DNA of 64,000 nt. Source: Pyrenula massariospora. Taxonomy: Eukaryota; Ascomycota; Eurotiomycetes; Pyrenulales; Pyrenulaceae. A program made the translations under genes and the position numbers. Under the pieces are notes generated by a model that was not told the DNA's origin, searched no databases, and saw only the letters and a program-made list of their open reading frames with translations. Location of the stretch: NCBI GenBank assembly GCA_021030905.1, contig JAGFMI010000001.1, positions 2,585,230 to 2,649,229 of the forward strand, written 5' to 3'. This document shows positions 55,894-64,000 of the stretch, in pieces (positions within the stretch are counted from its first letter, which is position 1; every line of letters starts with the position of its first letter).

Positions 55894-58189
55894 ATGATCA
55901 CAGCAATGGCAGAAAATCCAAGCGACTCATCTTCTACCACCGACGCTGGACGTCGATCTTCCACGACCCTTAAGCCATGGTAAGTAACAACGTCCTCGCT
56001 GTGCTGAAGTTCTCACTCACAGGTGAAGCTCAAATTGCCGACGCAGAAAAGTGAGGTGTGACAAAAACAAACCATGTGCAAATTGTGCGCGCTCAGGAAT
56101 GAAGTGCGTTTACGAAGGCACTGGCTCGTCCGATGAACTCGCTTCGTCTCGGATGCAAGCTTCGAATGTCGAGCTTCAAGACCGACTATCAAGACTGGAG
56201 TGCTTAATGGAGAGCATGGCAGGCACGGCAATCCAGGATACGAACAGTCAGAGTGGCGCTTCTAGTGTCACCCGTAGCCCAACAGCATTTTTCGAATCGC
56301 TCGGGTCGCGGCCAGAGGATCTAGGCAAGACTGTCTTTGACTCCGCCGACTCGGTCTACGTGGATCCAAGCTGCTGGGTTTACTTATTTGATCAGGTAAG
56401 CTTAGTCATTCAGCAATTGGATCAACCCCTCACTGACTTCCTGCAGATTCAACAACTCCGCTTCTATCTGGATAGCTCCGGCCCTCGGCAGGATGGGAAT
56501 CTGAGTTCCTCTCCTTTCATTTTCCAGTCAGGGATAGATGCCCCTCCACCCGAATTAGAATTCTATCCTGCCATCAAGCACAGTGAATTACTCGTGAATT
56601 TGTTTTCCAAGAATGTCGAGCCCTTTGTGCGGATGTTGCACAGCTCGGATTTTAGGAAAGAGCTTGACCAGTATCGGCGACAATCTCATCCATCCCAGAT
56701 AGAGTTCGAGGCACTCCTATTCACGGTCCATGCATGTTCTATAGTTGCTTTACCCGACACGACCTTACAACATCTCTTTGGGAAAAGCAAAGCTCCTCTA
56801 CTTGAAAAGTTCGGGCACGAGGCAGAGAAAGCTCTGGGAAGGGCGGACTTACTAAAGAGCAAAAATTGTCTCACCTTGCAAGCTTTCCTTTATTACATCG
56901 TATGTCTGAGTCTCTGAGCCCCTCACCGTTTGGATTGCGTCTGACCGATTCATAGACCTTCCTGCTCGAATGCGCGCGGTATGATGAGGCTTCCGCGCTT
57001 ATAGGCTTAGCAGTCCGCATGGCACAACGCTTAGGCTTGAATCATGATCCAACGCACTTTAACTTTTCGCCGTGGAAGGTCGAGCAGCGGCGGCGGATGT
57101 GGTGCTACCTTCAGCATCTTGATTTTCGATGCTCTGAGAATTTTGGGACGTCATCCTTGTGTGCAACGTTGCAAACAGATTCGCGAATGCCGAAGCATAC
57201 CGACGAAAAGAAATGGGAGACATGCCCCTTCACCAAGATGTCTTCGGAGCCTGAAGCTATCGATGGCTTTCGTGACACAACCTTCGTGACATTGAGACAA
57301 GAGCTTGAGACCGTACAGAGAGAGCTAATGCGACCGTTCAACAGTGAGGCGGCGGAGGTAGCCCAAAGCAAGGTTCTCCAGTATCGGTCTTTCGTGGAAC
57401 AACGATATTTGAAGCACCTGGACAACACAGAGCCGATGCAAAGAATCGTTGCGGCATACTTCCGATCAAGAATTGACCAGCTCGATATTATTGTCCGGCA
57501 GAATTGGCTGCTCTCCCATTCAGGAAATGAGGATCTGAGCAAAGGGTATGTTATTTCCTTTTTTCCGATTGCATTTTCTTCTGCTGACCCAGGCGCGTGT
57601 ACCGTGTAGGTTGTTTGTCTCCGCTGTTGAGCTACTACAGTCAATCTCTCACCTTGAAGCTGACATCGCCTCCTTGAGCCAGAAGTCCCCGTCCTGTTCT
57701 TGGCATTGGATTCTTCGCTCCAGCATGCCTTGGCATGCTATGGCAATAGTTCTAACAAACCTTGGCACATACTTCCAGGGCCCGCTCGTCAAGCCGGCCT
57801 GGAGCCAGATGGATGCCGCATATGCCCGGTACTCCGACAAATATTGTGATTTTGTCAGCACACCCTTATGGTCACCCATCAATGATCTCCGCGACCAAGC
57901 TCGCTTCAAAAGAGCTACCTGGTTCGAAGAGGAAGGTGGCACGCCCGCGACGGCAAGTACCAGTGATGACGGTCGAGGCGGTATACTAGGCCATACTCTC
58001 GTGTCAGCTTTCGACAATTCCGTCGATATCACTGGACCAACCTTGGATATGGGTGTAGATTTTTGCGCAGATAGGAGCTTCGGCCTCGATGACCTTGTCA
58101 TGCCTGACCTCGCTTCAGGCGACCAGAATGAGTTTCTCGACTTCTATCAGATCCCGACGGACCAGTACGGCAATGCGTTCAGCGGCTGA
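55894..58189 (+). CDS. Zn2Cys6 fungal transcription factor
   Basis: There are five exons: 55894-55979, 56029-56395, 56447-56899, 56956-57545 and 57610-58189. The product is 691 aa. The zinc cluster CSNCRRRKVRCDKNKPCANC continues ARSGMKC, with its first Cys codon split by intron 1. A short coiled-coil dimerisation element follows (NVELQDRLSRLECLMESM). The middle homology region of fungal regulators is clear: AFLYYITFLLECARYDEASA, LAVRMAQRLGLNHDPTHF and EQRRRMWCYLQHLDFRCSEN. The C-terminus is acidic and Asp/Phe-rich (VDITGPTLDMGVDFCADRSF), probably an activation domain. The protein should act in the nucleus on CGG-type sites. The nearest downstream gene on the same strand is an MFS exporter, a plausible but unproven target. 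Confidence 0.9.
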
Positions 58190-60628
58190 CGTGGCTTTCT
58201 TATGCCTGGAGAGTAGACTGATCAGAATCAAGAGTCAAATTTCGAAGGTACTAATGTTGGCCCCTCTGTATACGCAGCACGGCAACACCCGATCGATAGA
58301 GCCTATAGACTGCATGAAAGATGACGGGGATCTGGAAGGATCTGATGAGAAGCACAATCTCTGGCCACTCACGGTTCCAAACAGTACTTGGAGCCAATGG
58401 GGAAGGTGGTGCGCTGACCCGTCATTGGGCTAAAGCCGTGAACTGCGTGGCGCTGAGGCGTATCTGAAGGAAAGGAGATTGCTGATGCGTTGGGTACCTC
58501 AGATCGAGTCTCGTCTGCTGGAGAATCAAAATCGAACATACTTTGCTCTTTAAGAACATTGAGAAACCTCAGTCTGGGCAGAAGGCAAACTTAGAGGTAT
58601 AAATGCCGCAACACCACCCAGCTCGCCGTTTTCGGCGTCTTCCTCCAGCAGGTGTGCGCTGTGTTTTCTCGATAGTTTGGCTGCAGCGACTACTCGATCC
58701 GAAAATTCTAACGACTAACCCATAACCTAGCAAAGTATGTCGCCGAATTAATTACACATTGGGTTGGGACGATTCATGATTCTGAACCAAACCAAAGGCG
58801 ATCGACCGACTGTCGGCGAGGTCGGCGAGCAACTCAGGGGCGAGGGTTGGATTCGCCACCTAGGCAACGACAGGCATAAAGAACATTGGTTGCACAAGAA
58901 CCACAAAAATGAAGAATGGTGACGACTTGCTACTTTTTATAGGCAGAGTGGGCACGTACATGGGGCGTCCATTGGTGCGAAGGGCCGTTGTGCCGCAGGC
59001 ATGGGGATTGAGGGTAGTAGGTTCGTTTAGTCGAGTTTCAGGGGCTCGGAGCCCTGTCTCGAGCTGTCTTTTCCTAAAATTTGGCGAGGACCAAGATTGT
59101 ACGCTTTGATAGTTTCAGATGGGTGAGGGTTTCCGCTTGTTACGGGGGAGATTGTATTATGATGTCGAATGTGGCCCTAAGTTTGATGGAGAAGACCTTT
59201 CAAGTCGTCCTTGGGAGGGTCTCCGACCCTTGTCAAACAGTAAAACTCCAGTCGAACCATTTGTTGGCGATTCTTTTCTTAAAATCAAATGTACAACATA
59301 CTTGAGCCCTGTTACCATGAGCCTGAGATCGAGTGATTGATAAGCGCTCAGCCCCTCCTAGTCTTCGTCAGTTGCACGCAACTCTCCACAAAGGTAGACA
59401 CAATAATCTTTGGTAATGAAAGTCATCTCTTTTTTCAAACTCAGTGCAGTTCTGTTTCATCGTCACCACATCCTCGCTCGGAACATCCTTTTATTATGGT
59501 TTAACATCTGAGTCTCCAGCATATCTCTCTGGCTTCCAATACTGTTCGAAATAAAATGCAAAGCCCTGCGACTTGGATGATCTATGCATAACAAGTCATG
59601 CTTCCATAGCAACGTAATACCTTGGCCAGTGTCTTATGTCTTCCTCTGTTTTGTGGGCAAGTCCCAGCTTTAGTTTTTATTTCGTGGGTTGAATTTCTTC
59701 TGTGAAGACAGAGAACATCAGAAATAAAAGAGATTCAAGCACTATGTTATGAAGAAGGCCCACCTCTTCTTTCAGCTTCGATCTTTCTCAATCATGTTCG
59801 GAGATATGGGGCTCTTCTCCGAAAGGATTTTCCGCTGCGGAAGGGGCAAGATGACCCGCATATTGCCACTGTGAAATCTACTGACTCATCTCAAGTAACG
59901 CACAGTCCGAGAGACCGAAGGTGCGAGTCCGCTGAGCAAAGATCCTCCTTCTCCTCTTCCTCCTCCGCCCTTTCTTTTGGGCCCTGCTTCCTCATTTGGC
60001 GGTCAGCGGAAAGCTCGGCGCGATGACGTCACTTGATCTTGCCTGATCTTACCTTGTCAAAATCTTCGTGGATTATCATTCCCATTAACATCACAGCTTC
60101 TTTACAATGGGCTCAGCAGGTCCAACATCTTCGCATGGCATTGGAGATATCTTGTGGTCTCGTGGATTGCCCACAGAAAATGATGTTGACAGGGATCTTC
60201 CCATCTCAGATCCAGTCAACATGGGTACTACGCCAGCCAAGCCTGCCCTGCACGACAAGCAATGCGGTAGATCATCCACGGCAATGGATATCTGACAGCG
60301 GGTGATCCTGAATCTCGTCCAACATCAATCCTCGCACCAGATTCTGTTAACCAACACCCCTGAGAGTGTGGGGAAGGGTGGTCCGGTCATGGTCCCGGTT
60401 ATCCATCGGCGCTTACCCGATTGCTCTGGTGGTAAAAAGCTTTTACCTAACTGGATCATGATTAACAGTGGTGCCGATACCCGACAGTTGGCCACACAGG
60501 GACAAGCTCGTCATTGAGTCATTATTAATACGAAATTGATTGCCTTAAATATCTTCGAAGATGGAATTCTTTCTATTTTGTCCAATTTTCCAGTTGACAG
60601 ACAATCTCCGTCTGGCAGAGCCAGTATC
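58190..60628. other. 2.4-kb spacer between regulator and transporter
   Basis: No complete gene is seen. A 62-codon plus-strand frame at 60107-60295 (MGSAGPTSSHGIGDILWSRG) is close enough to the transporter to be an upstream ORF or untranslated-exon sequence, but it does not join in frame. The long spacer may carry complex regulation of the transporter. Confidence 0.45.
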
Positions 60629-62376
60629 ATGGATGCGGTGGAGCGCTTTCTCTCCCGCCCGACTGCTAAGCCATACCGCTCAAAAGACCTCGAATCTTCG
60701 GAGAAACCGTACCTCAATGCACATGGTCACCTTGATTTCTCGCCGGACGACGTCGAGAACCCGAAGAACTGGTCGAAACCTCGCCGGTGGTACATTACTG
60801 TTGTATGCGTATTCTTGGTAGTAAACGCCACTTTCGCCTCATCCTCTCCTTCTGGCTGCCTAGAAGGAATCTCCCGCACCTTCAATGTATCAGTTGAAGC
60901 TGCTGGTCTGGTCATAACCCTCTTCCTGCTGGGCTACTGCGCGGGACCTCTTTTCTGGGCACCACTCTCAGAGTTCTATGGCCGGAGGTGGATGTTTTAC
61001 CTCACCTTCACCTTGTATTTCGCCTTTAACTTCCTATGCGCATTCACGAATGATTTCGCTGCTTTGCTTATCGGTCGTTTCCTGACTGGTACTTTTGCGT
61101 CGTCTGCGCTCAGCAATTGCCCCGGTGTCCTAGCAGATGTATGGGGTCCTATCGACCGTGGCAACGCCATGGCAGTTTTTAGGTGAGTTTCTTTCTTCCC
61201 TTTTCTGAAGACGTCTTATTCAGGGCTCTTCTTAGTATGATGACATTTGTTGGCCCGTCACTCGGACCTGTCGTTTCAGGCTTTCTTGAGCTCAAAGAAT
61301 CCTGGCGCTGGAACTTTTACGTCCTCCTATGGGTCGGCGGCTTCACTATGTTCCTCATGTTCACCATTCCCGAAACCCTACCATCCATTATTCTGCAAAA
61401 CAAGGCTCGCCGTCTCCGCCGCCTCCGTCTTCCCGGCTACGAAAACATTCTTGCCCCCGTAGAAGCGACGGACCGCACACTACGTGGTATCTTCAAGGTT
61501 GCATTACTGAGACCGTGGATTATCCTCGTCGACCCGATCTCCTTCTTTGTCGCGATCTATCTATCAGTCGTGTACACCCTGCTCTATATGCTCTTCACAA
61601 TCTACCCGATTGTCTTCCAGCAGAAGCGTGGCTGGAACGCAGGGGTTGGCCAACTGCCTCTCATCGGCGCTGTTATTGGTGCGTGTCTCGGCGGCGCCGT
61701 TATTTTCGCCAACTCTGCACGCGACAAACGGCGAATGCTAGCTGGGATTCGCTCGCGGGCGGAAGATCGGTTACCGGTTGCCATGCTTGGCGGTATATTG
61801 TTTCCGGTTACAATGTTTTGGTTCGCTTGGACCGGGGAATATAACAGTGTGCATTGGATCGTCCCAACGCTTGCAGGTGTCTTTCTTGCTTCCTCCATTC
61901 TGTTGATATTTGTCGCTTACCTGAACTACCTCACCGACTCTTATCTCATGTTCGCTGCGAGCGCACTGGCAGCAAATACGGTATGCCGATCAGCTTGTGG
62001 AGCGGCAGCGCCGTTGTTCACGCAGTACATGTTCAATGCTCTTGGTGTGGGTGGAGGTGGAAGCCTGATTGGTGGCGTTGCTATTCTGCTCGCGCCAATT
62101 CCATTTGTGTTCTACAAATACGGAGAACCGATAAGAGTCAGAAGTCCATTTGCCCCGACGCCAGAGCAGGAGGGGAGAGGTGCCGAAAAGGAACAAAGAA
62201 GAGACGAAGAAGAAGCGAGCCAGGAAAGGAGGAGCAACAAGGAAGATGAAGAGAAAGGTGAGGATATTAGAGACTTAGAGAAGGCAGATGAAGAGTATAG
62301 TCGTCGAAGTCGGAGCACTAGTACGGTAAACGAAGATGAAGAGGCCCACGCGGCCAAGAAAGAGACAGATATTTGA
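60629..62376 (+). CDS. MFS multidrug/polyamine-type transporter (DHA1)
   Basis: There are two exons, 60629-61182 and 61224-62376, with a 41-nt intron (GTGAGT...ATTCAG). The product is 568 aa. After a cytosolic N-terminus with the usual DVENPKNWSKPRRW motif come twelve predicted helices. The MFS loop motif lies between helices 2 and 3 (APLSEFYGRRWMFYL), and a motif typical of proton antiporters follows (SFFLPF is intronic; MMTFVGPSLGPVVSGFLE is helix 5). Relatives in the DHA1 group export drugs, toxins or polyamines at the plasma membrane. An unusual ~75-residue C-terminal tail is highly charged (EKEQRRDEEEASQERRSNKE). The start chosen gives MDAVERFLSRPTAK; an open frame continues upstream to 60536 but lacks a better ATG context. 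Confidence 0.9.
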
Positions 62377-63748
62377 ACCTACTAAAATGAAACTTGATGA
62401 AGGCACGACGGCTTGCAACAGACGACGCCTCTTCTAGTAGTTGGCAAATTACTAGCAGGCAGGAGAGCTTGCCCCACCGCAAATATTTTTGCGAAGAAAT
62501 CCGGGTAGACTTGGCTACGAGCACACCGAAAGTCTCTATAATGCAATAAAATGTGGGCTATCAATCCGTCGACCTCTTTCTAACCTGGAGCAATAACACT
62601 CCATTCGAATCCGCCCGTCATCACAGTGGCAAAGTCGGTCCACCACTCAATAGTGATTCATGATACCCACACCTCAAGCGACGGAATTCTCGCCTCTACC
62701 AAGCGACCTCACATCAAAAGGTCCACAGAGAACCCTTCCTCCAAACTCCACCAGCAACTCAAAGACCCTCACAAGAATGTTTCTGCCTCCCAAGACTCCG
62801 AGATCCTCAATCAATGCCCCATAATACCTGTTCCTTCGCACCTTACTTAATCTGCCTCTCCCTTATCCGGCCCGTGGCCTTATACACATCTTTCTATTCC
62901 ACGACGTTCGTCATCCGAACCAGATCTCGTGCCTTACATACTTACGCTTACACTCGCACGCACCGCTTCACCCTTACAAACTCATCCGTCCTGTACACAT
63001 CATGATAATACCAAGATCTCAGATTAACTACATACATGTTTAAATTTTAATAGTAATATACGCAAGAACAGAACGAGCCTGCAACCCGCTAAACATTCCT
63101 TCACACGCATTGTTCATCCTGACTTTCACCTCGAAGTATTCGACTCGAGAAATAGAGATAAACGTAGGAGTCGACGTAATCAGCAGTTGCCTTACCTGGC
63201 AGCTTTCTGTTATGAAGGTTTACCCATTCTTAATGCTCGCAGAACAGTCATTGCTATTAAACGAAAGTAGAGGGGCTATAGATTCCAAGGTAAACAATTA
63301 TGGACTAATAGACTAAAGAGAGTCTTAACGCGACAAATAGCATATATTCATTCCCAAGAAGTCGTCTACAGGCTCTATCGCTGGAGGCTCATCCGCAGAA
63401 TCGCCGCTAAGACTGAGCCACGTCCTCTGCTAGAATAGTCGGCGGTGGTGATTGTCGATAAGCCTTAAGAGATACAGCTGACTGAGGTTGGGATGTGACG
63501 ATCTGCTAGATATTGTGATAATAAATCGTGTGCGAAAGAAGAGATTTTTTGAAGTGAGGCTGCGTCTTGGGCGTTTCTCGGCTGCCGTTGCCGGAGCCTC
63601 ACTTCAACTCTATTTTCTTCAGCCGCCGTAGACCCACGGAGACTCTCGAAAACAACACAGGCAACCCCCTCTTTATTCCTTACCTCTACTGTCACAATCT
63701 TTTCTTTACGGATTTCTCACGCTTCTACGGTCTCTCTTACTAGCAATC
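62377..63748. other. Spacer between transporter and SCD6-like gene
   Basis: This 1.37-kb stretch has no accepted gene. It holds the transporter 3' flank, AT-rich DNA around 63000-63320 and the promoter/leader of the SCD6-like gene. The leader near 63700 is pyrimidine-rich. A 74-codon frame at 62626 has no motif. Confidence 0.5.
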
Positions 63749-64000
63749 ATGGATATGGATCACTTGATCGGGTATGTAAAGTGCCTCTTTCCACGCCGTA
63801 GCATGTAGCTCACCCACAACAGCCAGAGGTTCAACCTTATTTCGAAGAGCGAGATCCGGTATGCGCAAACCTCTACATCCAAGTCGCAGCTGCACTGATA
63901 ATCCCTGTAGCTACGTTGGAACCCTCCACGAGATCAATCCAGAATCTGCCACAATTGCTTTAGAAGATGTCTACTCTTACGGAACGGAAGATCGGAGGAC
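63749..64000 (+). CDS. SCD6: Scd6/LSM14-type mRNA decapping regulator, 5' part
   Basis: Only the start lies in the window: exon 1 63749-63771, exon 2 63823-63858, and exon 3 from 63911 to the right edge. Translation gives MDMDHLIGQRFNLISKSEIR, then YVGTLHEINPESATIALEDV and YSYGTEDRR. This is the N-terminal Lsm domain of the Scd6/LSM14/Sum2 family almost word for word (ISKSDIRYVGTLHEI, SYGTEGRR). These RNP proteins sit in P-bodies and repress translation and promote decapping by binding eIF4G and Dcp2/Edc3 partners. The FDF and RGG regions are expected beyond the edge. The two very small first exons (23 and 36 nt) are typical of the gene's fungal 5' end as reconstructed here. Confidence 0.88.

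Noticed and set aside
60107-60295. 62-codon plus-strand frame before the MFS gene
   Set aside because: It starts with a fair ATG but does not join the transporter frame through plausible splice sites. At most it is an upstream ORF.
1-64000. CRISPR arrays, bacterial operons, rRNA, LTR-type or capsid-bearing elements
   Set aside because: No regularly spaced repeats, ribosomal RNA or reverse-transcriptase/integrase-like sequence was seen. The intron structure shows nuclear fungal DNA.

Overview
The window looks like nuclear DNA of a filamentous ascomycete (Pezizomycotina; Leotiomycetes is a guess from general gene character, not shown). Reasons: short spliceosomal introns of about 40-190 nt, HET-domain proteins, a HeLo-like/NACHT/ankyrin NLR, Clr5-domain proteins, a Zn2Cys6 regulator, a DUF3433-like membrane protein, a CHCH complex I subunit and Rcf2. 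Most genes had to be assembled across introns. Every spliced model below keeps the reading frame through all its junctions, but all splice sites are inferred from sequence alone.

Layout. 0-10 kb: the 5' part of a multi-pass membrane protein that runs off the left edge, a small protein with an N-myristoylation signal, a four-exon SAM O-methyltransferase, a secreted alpha/beta-hydrolase of the secretory lipase type, and a frameshifted gene remnant. 10.5-21.5 kb: a 1144-residue DUF3433-like protein with a repeat-rich stalk, a HET-domain protein, about 3 kb of decayed DNA, and a TmpA-like ferric-reductase-fold membrane protein. 22.3-30.3 kb: a compact block of housekeeping genes (Rcf2, a pseudokinase-like protein, complex I NDUFA8/20.8 kDa subunit, Nup57, Iws1). 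31.8-50.5 kb: an accessory block, nearly all on the minus strand, with three paralogous stand-alone Clr5 proteins, a 1471-residue HeLo-like/NACHT/ankyrin NLR whose Walker A loop sits on a 25-nt microexon, a second HET protein, a divergent REI1-like zinc-finger gene and an intron-containing tRNA-His. 52-64 kb: a BTB protein, an intron-dense hotdog thioesterase (eight exons), a Zn2Cys6 activator next to a DHA1-type MFS transporter, and the start of an Scd6/LSM14 gene at the right edge.

How the genes work together. The housekeeping block serves respiration (Rcf2, complex I), nuclear transport (Nup57), transcription elongation (Iws1) and mRNA decay (Scd6). The HET/NLR/Clr5 block looks like a self/non-self recognition and programmed-cell-death neighbourhood. 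The most interesting candidate system is the trio of Clr5 proteins. They share a C-terminal basic motif (FRNYRRRLK) and the same intron position, and they flank the NLR and one HET gene on the same strand. A second unusual signal is a switch in coding-strand base choice inside the conserved genes: C-ending codons dominate the 5' part and G-ending codons the 3' part. By eye I do not see this in the HET, NLR or Clr5 genes.
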